From the NCBI RefSeq assembly GCF_030413175.1, contig NZ_CP129212.1, positions 1,426,001 through 1,490,000 of the forward strand: a DNA stretch of 64,000 nucleotides, read 5' to 3'. Positions 16,631 through 25,065 of the stretch are shown here, in pieces. Both the position numbers and the translations under genes were made by a program. The notes beneath the pieces were generated by a model, which did not search any database, was not told the DNA's origin, and saw only the letters and a program-made list of their open reading frames with translations. This DNA is from Bradyrhizobium roseum (lineage in GTDB: Bacteria > Pseudomonadota > Alphaproteobacteria > Rhizobiales > Xanthobacteraceae). Position 1 is the first letter of the stretch. The number at the start of each line of letters is the position of its first letter.

Positions 16631-17604
16631 GGCCGGTGATCGGATGCCTCGGCGCCGGCCGGATGGGCCGCGGGATTGCGGTGGTGTTCGCCTTTGCCGG
16701 CCACCAGGTGATCATCGTCGATTTCAAGGAGCGGGAAGCTGCCGCGTTCGAGGCGCTGGCGGCCGAAGCCAGCGCGGAAATCCGTTCGACGCTCGAAATT
16801 CTCTCGCGCATCGATCTACTGCCGGCAGAACTTGTGCCCACAATCGCCGAGCGGGTCACGATCGCGCCCCGGCAAAAGGCGGCTGCTGTGTTACCGCGCT
16901 GCGACGTGATCTTCGAGGGCGTGCCGGAAATCCTCGGCTTGAAGCAGGCGGCGCTGGCGGAAGCTTCGCAGCTGGCGGGCGAAGGTTCGATCATCGCTTC
17001 GACCACGTCGACGATACTCGTCGACGATCTCGCCGGATCGGTCGAGCATCCCGGCCGCTTTCTCAATGCCCACTGGCTCAATCCGGCCTATCTCGTGCCG
17101 CTGATCGAATTGTCACCCGGGAAGCTCACCGCGCCGGAGACGACCGCGCGGATGAAGACGCTGCTCGAAGGAATCGGCAAGGTGCCGGTGGTCTGCGCGG
17201 CGCGGCCGGGCTTCATCGTTCCCAGGATCCAGTCGCTAGCGATGAACGAGGCCGCCCGTATGGTGGAGGAGGGGGTGGCTTCGGCGGAGGATATCGACAA
17301 GGCCGTGATCTACGGTTTTGGGTTCCGCTTCGCGGTGCTCGGCCTGCTCGAGTTCATCGACTGGGGCGGCGGCGATATCCTGCATCACGCCAGCCGCTAT
17401 CTGGTCGAGGCGCTCGGCGACAGCCGTTACGCCGCGCCCGAGATCATCGCGACCAATATGCGCGAAGGACGCATCGGCATGAAGACCGGGCAGGGTTTCA
17501 TGAACTATGAGGGCGTCGACCAGGCGGCCTATCGCGAAAAGCGCCTGGCCGCTTTTGCTTCGGCGTTGCGGGCCATGGGTCTCGCGCGCGAACCGGTGGC
17601 ATGA
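16627..17604 (+). CDS. 3-hydroxyacyl-CoA dehydrogenase family protein
   Basis: A 325-residue protein with an N-terminal NAD site (IGCLGAGRMGRGIAVVFAFAG), the FEGVPEILGLKQ region, the catalytic HWLNPAYLVPL segment in place of the more common HFFNP, and a C-terminal domain with GFIVPRIQSLAMNEA and GRIGMKTGQGF. The family includes 3-hydroxybutyryl-CoA dehydrogenase and the lambda-crystallin/L-gulonate group. It oxidises a 3-hydroxy acid or acyl-CoA. It is the last gene of the ridA operon, converging on the ABC transporter genes. A role late in degradation of ring-cleavage products is plausible but not shown. Confidence 0.8.
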   Translation: MRPVIGCLGAGRMGRGIAVVFAFAGHQVIIVDFKEREAAAFEALAAEASAEIRSTLEILSRIDLLPAELVPTIAERVTIAPRQKAAAVLPRCDVIFEGVPEILGLKQAALAEASQLAGEGSIIASTTSTILVDDLAGSVEHPGRFLNAHWLNPAYLVPLIELSPGKLTAPETTARMKTLLEGIGKVPVVCAARPGFIVPRIQSLAMNEAARMVEEGVASAEDIDKAVIYGFGFRFAVLGLLEFIDWGGGDILHHASRYLVEALGDSRYAAPEIIATNMREGRIGMKTGQGFMNYEGVDQAAYREKRLAAFASALRAMGLAREPVA

Positions 17605-17626
17605 TGCGCGCGCCGCGCGCCTCGCT

Positions 17627-18340
17627 TCAGTGGCCGCCGAGATAGGCCGCGATCAGTTTCGGGTCGTGGATCAGCGTGTCCGCCGGACCGGACTGGATGA
17701 TCTCGCCGGTTTCCAGCACGTAGCCGTAATCAGCGGTTTCCAGCGCGGCGCGGGCGTTTTGCTCGACCAGCAGGACCGAGACGCCGAGGCTGCGCAGCGA
17801 GGCAATGGTGCGGAAAATTTCGCGGACGATCAGCGGGGCGAGGCCGAGACTGGGTTCATCGAGAACGAGGAGCTTCGGCTTCGCCATCAGCGCGCGGCCG
17901 AGCGCCAGCATCTGCCGCTCGCCGCCCGACAGGGTGCCGGCGGCCTGCTTGCTGCGTTCCTTCAGCCGCGGAAAACGGTCGAACACGTCGTCGAGGCTTT
18001 TGCGCGTTGTCGAGCGGTCGCGCAGGCTGTAGGTGCCGAGCAGGAGATTGTCGGCCACCGACATGTCGGCGAACAGCTCGCGCTTCTCCGGCACGAGGCA
18101 CAGGCCGCGTTCGACGCGGCCCTCGACGTCGATCCGCCCCAGGTCTGTGCCTTGAAACAGCATCCGCCCGGTGGACTTTAAAAGGCCGATAGCGGCCATC
18201 AGCAAGGTGGTCTTGCCGGCGCCGTTAGGGCCGATCACCGTCACGATCTGGCCCTGCTCGACGGACAGCGAGACGTTGCGCACCGCCTCGACCTTGCCGT
18301 AGGCGACCGACACGTTTTCGATGGAGAACATCGCCGTCAC
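17627..18340 (-). CDS. Liv-type ABC transporter ATPase (LivF-like)
   Basis: A 237-residue ATPase with Walker A GPNGAGKTT, signature LSGGERQMLALGRAL and Walker B LLVLDEPSLGLAP followed by the switch region. LivF proteins work with LivG, two permeases and a periplasmic binding protein to import amino acids or aromatic acids. It overlaps the upstream permease-ATPase fusion gene by four bases. Being embedded in the auxin island, the likely cargo is indole-3-acetic acid or a related aromatic acid rather than branched-chain amino acids; this is inference. Confidence 0.9.
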   Translation of the reverse strand: MTAMFSIENVSVAYGKVEAVRNVSLSVEQGQIVTVIGPNGAGKTTLLMAAIGLLKSTGRMLFQGTDLGRIDVEGRVERGLCLVPEKRELFADMSVADNLLLGTYSLRDRSTTRKSLDDVFDRFPRLKERSKQAAGTLSGGERQMLALGRALMAKPKLLVLDEPSLGLAPLIVREIFRTIASLRSLGVSVLLVEQNARAALETADYGYVLETGEIIQSGPADTLIHDPKLIAAYLGGH

Positions 18341-20106
18341 GCGACACCTCCGAGGTAGGCTTCCTGGACGCGGGTATCGCTGCGGATCGCCGCCGGTTCG
18401 CCCTCGCAGAGCTTTGAGCCGAAATCGAGTACGACGATGCGGTCCACCAGCGACATCACGAACTCCATGTCGTGTTCGACCAGCAGGATGGTCAGGTGAT
18501 CCGCGCGCAGCGAGCGCAGCAATTCGGCAAGCTTGAGCTTCTCCTGGCGGCGCAGGCCGGCGGCCGGCTCGTCGAGGACGAGCAGCGTCGGATCGGCGGC
18601 GAGCGCGCGGGCGATCTCGAGCACGCGCTGATTGCCAAGCGGCAAATTGCCGGCGAGCTCGAACGGCTTGTCGCCGAGTCCGACCCGCTCGAGCTGCCGC
18701 AGCGCCTCGTAACGGGCGCTGGCTTCTTCCGCCTGGTTCAGGCGCAGGGCGCCGGCGAGCAGGCCGGTCCTGGTGCGCGCGTAGGTGCCGAGCAACACAT
18801 TGTCGAGCAGCGTCATCCGCGGGCGCAGCTTGACGTGCTGGAACGTGCGGGAGATTCCGGCGCGGGCGATGTGAAATTGCTGGTCGCGGGTGATCGAGTG
18901 TCCCGCGAACGCGATCTCGCCGCTGTTGATGCGCAACGCCCCGGTGAGCAGGTTGAACATCGTGGTCTTGCCGGCACCATTCGGCCCGATCAGCCCGAGA
19001 ATTTCGCCGGACCTGACCTCGAAGCTGACATTGTTGACGGCGACGAGGCCGCCGAACCGCCGCTGCGCGTCGCTAACCTTGAGCAGGAGCGTGCCGGGCG
19101 CCGGCTGCGCGCGGCGCGGCAAGGCGGGCGCTGTCGGCGGGCGGGACTGCTTGAGCTCGGGTAGAAAGCCGGAGAGGAACGGCACGATGCCTTGCCGGGC
19201 GCGTTGCAGAAACAGGATGAACAGCGCCGAGAACGCCACGATCTCGAGCTGGCCGGAAGCGCCCTTGGCGATCAGCGGCAGATAATCCTGCACGGAATTC
19301 TTCAGCAGCGTGACGATGGCGGCGCCCACCACGCCGCCCAAAATGCTGCCGGCACCGCCGACCATCGCCATCATCAGATATTCGATGCCCATGCTGGCTT
19401 CGAACGGGCCAGGACTGACGAAACGGCCAAGATGGGCGTAGAGCCAGCCCGACAGCGAGCCGAGGAACGCGGCGATGACGAAGGTCGTCAGCTTGACCTG
19501 AAAGGCGCTGATCCCGAGGCTTTCGACCAGCGTATTGCCGCCGCGCATCGCGCGCATCGCGCGGCCGATGCGGGAGTCGAGGAGGTTGTAGCAGAGCAGT
19601 AGCATCGCAACGACGATCGCCCAGATCAGGAAATAGATCTGCCAGCTTTCGACCAGCGCCACCGGGCCGATCGAAATTGGCGGGATGCCGGAGAGGCCGT
19701 TGTGGTGACCGAGGCCGTCGATATTGCCGAACAGAAATGCGATTGCCAGTCCCCAGGCAACCGTGCTCAGCGACAGGAAGTGGCCCTGCAGGCGCAGCGT
19801 GACGAAGCCAAGGATCCCGGCGATGCCGCAGGTCAGGACCACGGCCAGCACCAGCCCGAGCCACGGCGAGTAGCCGTTGACGGCCGTGGTCCATGCCGTC
19901 GCGTAGGCCGCAATGCCGACAAAGGCCGCCTGACCGAACGATACGATGCCGCCGACCCCGGTCAGCAGCGCCAGCCCGATCGCCGCCAGCGAGTAGATCC
20001 CAATATAGTTCAGCAGCGTGATACTGAACGGATTGAGCACAAAGGGAGCGGCGACGAGGCAGGCGATCGCCGCGGCAATGACGAGACGGATCTGCTGCTG
20101 CGTCAT
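18337..20106 (-). CDS. Liv-type ABC permease-ATPase fusion (LivM-LivG)
   Basis: A 589-residue fusion. Residues about 1-310 are a LivM-type permease with several hydrophobic segments (for example NYIGIYSLAAIGLALLTG and FGQAAFVGIAAY). After a Pro/Arg-rich linker (RPPTAPALPRRAQP), residues about 340-589 are a LivG-type ATPase with Walker A GPNGAGKTTMF, a modified signature LPLGNQRVLEIARAL and Walker B LLVLDEPAAGL. The fusion is natural-looking: one frame with no sign of a joining error. The gene overlaps both neighbours by four bases, giving a compact transporter operon. Confidence 0.9.
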   Translation of the reverse strand: MTQQQIRLVIAAAIACLVAAPFVLNPFSITLLNYIGIYSLAAIGLALLTGVGGIVSFGQAAFVGIAAYATAWTTAVNGYSPWLGLVLAVVLTCGIAGILGFVTLRLQGHFLSLSTVAWGLAIAFLFGNIDGLGHHNGLSGIPPISIGPVALVESWQIYFLIWAIVVAMLLLCYNLLDSRIGRAMRAMRGGNTLVESLGISAFQVKLTTFVIAAFLGSLSGWLYAHLGRFVSPGPFEASMGIEYLMMAMVGGAGSILGGVVGAAIVTLLKNSVQDYLPLIAKGASGQLEIVAFSALFILFLQRARQGIVPFLSGFLPELKQSRPPTAPALPRRAQPAPGTLLLKVSDAQRRFGGLVAVNNVSFEVRSGEILGLIGPNGAGKTTMFNLLTGALRINSGEIAFAGHSITRDQQFHIARAGISRTFQHVKLRPRMTLLDNVLLGTYARTRTGLLAGALRLNQAEEASARYEALRQLERVGLGDKPFELAGNLPLGNQRVLEIARALAADPTLLVLDEPAAGLRRQEKLKLAELLRSLRADHLTILLVEHDMEFVMSLVDRIVVLDFGSKLCEGEPAAIRSDTRVQEAYLGGVA

Positions 20107-21146
20107 TCCTCGACTTCCTCTTCGGAATGCTGCGAGGCGAGCGAGCGCCAGAGCAGGATGGGGATCAGCAGCGAGAACACGATGACGTCCTTCAACGTGC
20201 TGCTCTGGAACGAAGCAAAGCTCTCGATGATGCCGACGCCGAACGCACCGAGTGCAGCACCTGGATAGCTGGCCAGCCCGCCGATGATGGCGCCGACAAA
20301 GGCCTTCAGCCCGAGCAGGAATCCGGAATCGTAGAAGATGGTGTTCACCGGCGCGATCAGGATGCCGGAGACGCCCGCCATCAGCGATCCCAACAGGTAG
20401 GCGATGGTGCCGGCGCGGGCGGGGCGGATCCCCATCAGGCGGGCGCCGGTGCGGTTCAGCGCGGTGGCGCGCAGCGCCTTGCCGATCAGCGTGAAATCGA
20501 AAAACAGGAACAGCAGGCCGCTGAACACCAGCGCCGCGGTCAGGATCAGCACCGTCTGTCCGGAAACGTGAACGCCGGCAATTTCCATCGCCATCGAGGT
20601 CAGCGGTTCGGTGCGCACGCCTTCAGGGCCGAAGAACAGCAGGCCCAATCCGACCAGCGCAAAATGCAGCGCGACCGAAACCGTCAGCAGCAGGAGAACC
20701 GAGGCATCCGCGATCGGACGGAACACGATCCGGTCGAGCAGCGGCGCGATCGGCATGATCAGGAGCAGCGCCAGCACGATCCGCACCGGCATCGGCGGAT
20801 TGAAGCGCATCGTCAGCCAGACGATTCCGACGACGATCAAGGGCAGCACGAGATAGCCGAGGAGGGCCTTCGGCACGGCGCGAAACTCGCCGGCGCGCGC
20901 CAGCGAGACAACTTCCATCGCGCAGGCCATGCAGGCCAGCACGACGACCAGCCCGACCGTTCCGGGGAGCTGCTTTGCGTCGAGCGCCGCCAGCGTGAGC
21001 GCCGTGAATGCTGCGATGTCGCCGAACGGAATGAATATCACCCGCGTCACGGTGAAGATCAGCACGGTGCCGATCGCCACCAGGGCGTAGACCGCCCCGG
21101 TGGCTATGCCGTCGATGGCGAGGATCGCTGCGATATCTGCCGTCAT
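20103..21146 (-). CDS. Liv-type ABC transporter permease (LivH-like)
   Basis: A 347-residue integral membrane protein. It begins with IDGIATGAVYALVAIGTVLIF, typical of LivH, and continues with strongly hydrophobic helices. The permease loop motif appears as ALRATALNRTGARLMGIRPAR, corresponding to the EAA-like ATPase-contact loop with A-x-x-x-N-x-x-x-A-x-x-x-G. It is somewhat longer than the usual ~290 residues because of extra hydrophobic segments near residues 60-120. It lies between the binding-protein gene and the LivM-LivG fusion gene. Confidence 0.88.
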   Translation of the reverse strand: MTADIAAILAIDGIATGAVYALVAIGTVLIFTVTRVIFIPFGDIAAFTALTLAALDAKQLPGTVGLVVVLACMACAMEVVSLARAGEFRAVPKALLGYLVLPLIVVGIVWLTMRFNPPMPVRIVLALLLIMPIAPLLDRIVFRPIADASVLLLLTVSVALHFALVGLGLLFFGPEGVRTEPLTSMAMEIAGVHVSGQTVLILTAALVFSGLLFLFFDFTLIGKALRATALNRTGARLMGIRPARAGTIAYLLGSLMAGVSGILIAPVNTIFYDSGFLLGLKAFVGAIIGGLASYPGAALGAFGVGIIESFASFQSSTLKDVIVFSLLIPILLWRSLASQHSEEEVEE

Positions 21147-21184
21147 CCCGTCGGCCGCCCTTCCGTGCTACACGTCGTTTCCGC

Positions 21185-22333
21185 TCAGGGTTCGTAAGTC
21201 CAGGCGCCGTTGACGAGGCGGACGATCACCAACGCGCGCTCGTCCACGCCGTAATAAGCGCCGGGCTTGAAGTTGTAGACCGCATGCACGCCCGAGAGCT
21301 CCTTGGTGCTCAGGATTTCGTCGCGCATGGCCTTGCGGAATTCGACTGTGCCGGGCTTTGCGGTCTTCAGCGCACGCTCCGCGGCGGAGGTGAATATCCG
21401 CCAACCGTCGAAGGAATAAGCGGAGAAGCCGTCGGTGGTCGGGACATTGTTGGCCTTCTGGAAGGCGGCGCGGAATTCGAGTGCGAGTTTTTTGGCGAAG
21501 TGGCTGTCGGGAAGCTGTTCGGCGACGATCACCGGCCCGGCCGAGACCTGGATGCCTTCGGCCGCCTTGCCGCCGACGCGCACGAAATCCGGATTGACCA
21601 GAGCGACCGTACCATAGGTCTTGCCCTTGTAGCCGCGTTCAACAAGCGCGAGCAGCGGCAGCGCCCCTTGCGTGCCCGATCCGCCGATCAGCACGGCGTC
21701 CGGACGTACCGCGAGAACCTTCAGGATCTGCCCGGTGACCGACGTGTCGACCCGCGCATAACGCTCGTTGGTGAGAATCTTGATGCCGTCATCGGTTTCG
21801 GCGGCCTTGGCGCCGTTGTAGACGAGATCGCCCCAGGCATCGGAGAAGCCGATATAGCCGATGTTCTTCATCGCATCGCGCTTCATGCGGTCGGCGACGA
21901 TCTTGACCAGCAGCGCGGCGGGCTGCGGAACAGAGATGGCCCATTGATCGGACGGGTTTGGCTGCCCGGATAGCGGGGATACCGCGATCATCGGCACCTT
22001 CAACTCGGTCGCGACACCCATCATCGCGATCGTGGACGGGGTAGTCGCGGTGCCGATCAGGAGGTCGACCTTTTCTTCCTCGATCAGCTTGCGCGCGTTG
22101 CGGGTGGCGGCGGAGGGATCGGAGCCGTCGTCGAGCTGTATCAGGCGGATCTTTTCGCCGTTGACCTCGCTCTTGTATTCCATCGCGGCCTGGATGCCGC
22201 GTCCGTACGGAATGCCGATCGAGGAGCCGGGCCCGCTGAGCGAGGTCACGAACCCGACCGTGATATCGGCCTGTGCGGTTGAGGCGGCGACAAGGCCGCC
22301 GATAAGGGCAGTCAAACTCAACATCTTGCGCAT
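21185..22333 (-). CDS. ABC transporter periplasmic ligand-binding protein (Leu/Ile/Val-binding type), copy 1
   Basis: A 382-residue type I periplasmic binding protein. The signal peptide MRKMLSLTALIGGLVAASTAQA is followed by ITVGFVTSLSGPGSSIGIPYGRG, the expected start of the mature domain. The ATG at 22333 is preceded by AAGGGGAA; the frame runs further upstream without a better start. It closely resembles the protein encoded at 28328-29485 (shared IRLIQLDDGSDPSA-like, NARKLIEEEKVDLLIG-like and NERYARVDTSVT-like stretches), so the two are paralogues probably serving the single permease set in this island. Confidence 0.88.
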   Translation of the reverse strand: MRKMLSLTALIGGLVAASTAQADITVGFVTSLSGPGSSIGIPYGRGIQAAMEYKSEVNGEKIRLIQLDDGSDPSAATRNARKLIEEEKVDLLIGTATTPSTIAMMGVATELKVPMIAVSPLSGQPNPSDQWAISVPQPAALLVKIVADRMKRDAMKNIGYIGFSDAWGDLVYNGAKAAETDDGIKILTNERYARVDTSVTGQILKVLAVRPDAVLIGGSGTQGALPLLALVERGYKGKTYGTVALVNPDFVRVGGKAAEGIQVSAGPVIVAEQLPDSHFAKKLALEFRAAFQKANNVPTTDGFSAYSFDGWRIFTSAAERALKTAKPGTVEFRKAMRDEILSTKELSGVHAVYNFKPGAYYGVDERALVIVRLVNGAWTYEP

Positions 22334-22472
22334 TGCATTCCCCTTGGTTGAAAACAGCCGCGATTTGAGCGAGATGTCAGCACGGATCGAGGTCGTACCA
22401 GCACGACCGATGCTGCAATTGCCGCCGGAAGCCGCCGCGGGTCTGGTCCCCGCGACCGCATGGAGTCTTGAG

Positions 22473-23309
22473 ATGAGCGTTACCAGCACCGGTTCTGGCA
22501 TCGAGCGCCGCTTTGTTGCGACGCCTCTTGGGCGTATCCATACCGCCATGGCGGGAAGCGGCTTTCCCATTCTTCTGCTGCATCAGACACCGCGCTCGTG
22601 GGACGAATACCGCGACGTGCTGCCGCTGCTCGGCCGCGATTTCCGCGCCATCGCGATGGACACACTGGGCTTCGGAGATTCCGACGCTCCCGCCGGCACT
22701 CCTTCGATCGAAGTGTGGGCGGAAGGCGCGTTCGCGCTGCTCGATGCGCTGGAAGCGCCGCGCGCCGCGATCGTCGGCCATCACACCGGTGCGGCGATTG
22801 CGGTTGAAATGGCCGCAGCGATGCCCGCGCGCATCGACGCGCTGGTGCTCTCGGCTTGTCCGTTCGTCGATGCGGAGCGGCGAGCCAGACACCACGGCAT
22901 GCGTGTTATTGACGATGTGGAGCCACGGACCGACGGCACGCATCTCACTGAGCTGTGGGCGCGGCGGCAGCCGTTCTATCCTGCCCACGATATCGACCTG
23001 CTGCAGCGTTTCATGATTGACGCATTGCGGGCTGGCGAGATGGCCGCAGAAGGCCACCGGGTGGTGAATCGCTATCGGATGGAGGACCGTCTGGGACGCA
23101 TCAAGTGTCCCACGCTGGTCATTGCTCCGACAGGCGATCCGCACGTTCATCCGGTGGCTCCGAAGGTCGCAGGAGCCATCGGGGGCAGCATCTTGCGCGA
23201 ACTCTCAGGAGGCATGGTGCCGCTCCCCGACCAGATGCCGGAGGAATTCGCCAGCATGGTTCGCGAGTTTGTTTCCGCTCAGGTGACGAGGGCCGGAAGC
23301 GGCTCCTGA
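22473..23309 (+). CDS. alpha/beta-fold hydrolase-like protein with histidine at the nucleophile position
   Basis: A 278-residue alpha/beta-fold protein with the oxyanion-hole region LLLHQTPRSWDEY and AMDTLGFGDSD. The elbow that normally reads G-x-S-x-G is GHHTG (residues 102-106), so the nucleophilic Ser/Asp/Cys position holds His104. A late PTGDPHVHP segment carries the usual acid-strand residues. The fold is certain but classical serine hydrolysis is doubtful. The ATG at 22473 (after GGAGTCTTGAG) was chosen over longer in-frame starts that would run into the divergent binding-protein gene. The 139-base divergent region holds both promoters but no good copy of the 21-bp motif. Confidence 0.72.
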   Translation: MSVTSTGSGIERRFVATPLGRIHTAMAGSGFPILLLHQTPRSWDEYRDVLPLLGRDFRAIAMDTLGFGDSDAPAGTPSIEVWAEGAFALLDALEAPRAAIVGHHTGAAIAVEMAAAMPARIDALVLSACPFVDAERRARHHGMRVIDDVEPRTDGTHLTELWARRQPFYPAHDIDLLQRFMIDALRAGEMAAEGHRVVNRYRMEDRLGRIKCPTLVIAPTGDPHVHPVAPKVAGAIGGSILRELSGGMVPLPDQMPEEFASMVREFVSAQVTRAGSGS

Positions 23310-23453
23310 AACAGCGCGATCGATCGCGGCAAAGGCGACCCCGCTCGCGCCGCCCGCCGTCCCGAGGTCGATGATCCCAGACACGATTGAAGAGCCTTTA
23401 TCAACGCAACGATCAAGACGGCCGCGCATCCACACGGCGTCCACTCCCCGTCA

Positions 23454-23474
23454 ATTGTTTAAAGCCTAAAGTAT
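23454..23474. promoter_or_regulatory. operator motif D
   Basis: TTGTTTAAAGCCTAAAGTAT-type copy of the 21-base motif (left half TTGTTT, right half TAAAGTAT). No good -35 lies 17-18 bases upstream, so it looks like an auxiliary operator rather than a core promoter. Its centre is 201 bases from motif E, close to a whole number of helical turns, which would permit looping. Confidence 0.5.
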
Positions 23475-23643
23475 TTCTCAGACGCAGGTCAATACGCGAG
23501 ATCGGCGCGGCGCAGAAAAGTTCGCGGCGGCGCGAGCGACTGCAAGAGATGAATTCGCTTGTGCAAAAGGGTGAGGCGCTGTCTGCCTGTCGTTTCGGCA
23601 ACACGGCCTCGGCGTACGCAGCGCGCGCCCGCGTGCCGTTCAA

Positions 23644-23675
23644 TTGACGTCAAAATTGTTTTGTGGTTGAAATAT
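23644..23675 (+). promoter_or_regulatory. promoter of the racemase-isatin hydrolase operon with operator motif E
   Basis: A -35 TTGACG (23644-23649), an 18-base spacer and a -10 TGAAAT (23668-23673) have the same geometry as the iorA promoter. The 21-base motif (23655-23675; TTGTTT then TGAAATAT) covers the spacer and -10. Transcription would start about 120 bases before the racemase gene. Confidence 0.6.
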
Positions 23676-23799
23676 TTCAGTCGACAGGATGGCGTCACGC
23701 TTCGACGCGCCTTCGCAACGCTAGCCGTGCGTGTCGTCACTCTCCGTGACTGCGGGGCGCAAGGCCCGGCGCGGTTCGCCTGTGAAACAGGATATTGCT

Positions 23800-24600
23800 G
23801 TGCGCATCTTCTGGCAGAGCTTCGTCGACCAAGCCACCAGCGCGCCCTACATGGCGCAGCTTGCTGAATACCTGAACGAGATCGCGGCGCCCGGCACCAG
23901 CGTCCATGTCGAGGGCATCACGCCCGCCGACCGCGACTTCGGCCGCTTGAGCGAATTTCGTTGCGCGATCCAGGCGGTCGACAACGGGCTCGCGGCGCAG
24001 GAGAATGGTTTTGACGCCTATGTCATGGGCCACTTCCAGGATCCGGGACTGTATGAACTGCGCTCGGCGCTGACGATTCCGGTGATCGGAACGGGTGAGG
24101 CCACGCTGCTGGCGGCGTCGCAGCTCGGGCGGCGGCTCGGCCTCGTCACGCTCGATGCGGCCTTCGAGGTCTGGCATTACGAGCAGGCCGATCGCTACGG
24201 GCTTTCCGGCCGCGTGGTGCATGTCACCGGGATGGGTTGCCGGCCGGAGGATTTCAGCGCGGCATTTGCCGGCGACTCCGCAGCGAAGGCCCGCATGCTG
24301 ACCGACTTCACGGCCTGCGCGCAGCCGCTGCTCGATCGTGGCGCCGATGTCATCATCCCCGCCGGTGTGCTGCCGGGTCTCCTGGTCGCGAGCGAGCACG
24401 GCTTCAAGGTCGGTCATGCGCCGGTGGTGAACTGCGCGGCGGTGGCGCTGAAGAGCGCGGAGATGTGGGTGCAGTTGCGGCGCCTGAACGGCACCGAGCC
24501 AAGCCGGGGTCCGAGTTTTGCGCTGGCCAATAATCGCGCCCGCCAGGATTTCCGCGCCGCGCTGACGCGCACGCAGGCCGATAAACTAAAGAACTCCTGA
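23800..24600 (+). CDS. Asp/Glu/hydantoin racemase superfamily protein
   Basis: About 266 residues. The N-terminal VRIFWQSFVDQATSAPYM and the middle AYVMGHFQDPGLYELRSALTIPVIGTGEATL are typical of the Asp/Glu/hydantoin racemase and maleate-isomerase superfamily. The second catalytic Cys region may be GADVIIPAGVLPGLL, where the usual Cys is replaced, so racemase activity is uncertain. I place the start at the GTG at 23800, eight bases after AGGA, since homologues begin here; the frame allows starts at 23731 or 23782. It heads the operon that contains the thiolase-fold, DUF35-SDR and isatin-hydrolase-like genes. Its role there is unknown. Confidence 0.7.
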   Translation: MRIFWQSFVDQATSAPYMAQLAEYLNEIAAPGTSVHVEGITPADRDFGRLSEFRCAIQAVDNGLAAQENGFDAYVMGHFQDPGLYELRSALTIPVIGTGEATLLAASQLGRRLGLVTLDAAFEVWHYEQADRYGLSGRVVHVTGMGCRPEDFSAAFAGDSAAKARMLTDFTACAQPLLDRGADVIIPAGVLPGLLVASEHGFKVGHAPVVNCAAVALKSAEMWVQLRRLNGTEPSRGPSFALANNRARQDFRAALTRTQADKLKNS

Positions 24601-24610
24601 AGGACGAGAC

Positions 24611-25039
24611 ATGCTGCAGCCGGACAAGATTTTGTATGAGGCCGAGGTAACGGCGACCGGGGGGCGCGACGGCAAGGCCGCGAGCGACGATGGGATGCTG
24701 TCGGTGTCGCTGTCGCTGCCGAAATCGCTCGGCGGGCCGGGCGGACCGGGGACCAATCCGGAGCAGCTGTTTGCCGCTGGCTATGCCGCATGCTTTCTCG
24801 GCGCGGTAAAGCTGGTAGCGCGTACCCGCAAGATCACGCCGTCGGCGGAGCCGAGCGTCACTGCCAAGGTCGGCATGGGCCCTGTCCCGGTCGGCTACGC
24901 GCTCACGGTTGAACTCAAGGTGCTGCTGCCGGGGCTGGAAAAATCCGTCGCCGAGGAAGTCGTTGCCGGCGCCCATGAACGCTGCCCTTATTCCAATGCG
25001 ACGCGTGGCAATATCGACGTCAAATTGACCGTGCTTTGA
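24611..25039 (+). CDS. ohr: organic hydroperoxide resistance protein, Ohr/OsmC family
   Basis: A 142-residue Ohr-type peroxidase. It starts LYEAEVTATGGRDGKAAS, has the glycine-rich GGPGGPGTNPEQLFAAGYAACF and carries the two reactive cysteines C61 (AACF) and C125 (ERCPYSN). It reduces organic peroxides using lipoylated partners. The gene lies ten bases after the racemase gene and is followed directly by the thiolase-fold gene, so it belongs to the catabolic operon. It may protect against peroxides formed by uncoupled oxygenase turnover. It is not next to an OhrR gene, the usual partner. Confidence 0.88.
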   Translation: MLQPDKILYEAEVTATGGRDGKAASDDGMLSVSLSLPKSLGGPGGPGTNPEQLFAAGYAACFLGAVKLVARTRKITPSAEPSVTAKVGMGPVPVGYALTVELKVLLPGLEKSVAEEVVAGAHERCPYSNATRGNIDVKLTVL

Positions 25040-25065
25040 ACGGCTCACAGGAACCCGCCAGTCCG

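Larger units (their letters stand above)
23310..23799 (+). other. intergenic region, no convincing gene; leader of the racemase operon
   Basis: About 490 bases between the hydrolase gene and the racemase gene. Several short frames exist here (for example 23387-23647 on plus and 23413-23643 on minus), but they lack ribosome sites, recognisable motifs or family-like composition. The region does contain two copies of the 21-bp operator motif, 201 bases apart, one of them on a plausible promoter. A small palindrome GCGATCGATCGC lies just after the hydrolase stop. Confidence 0.6.

Noticed and set aside
22334..22472. Possible sixth copy of the 21-bp operator between the binding-protein and hydrolase genes
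   Set aside because: Only a left-half match (CTGTTTT on the minus strand) is present; the right half and a matching -10 are missing.
23387..23740. Several short overlapping frames on both strands
   Set aside because: No ribosome sites, no family-like sequence, and they overlap the operator and promoter region.
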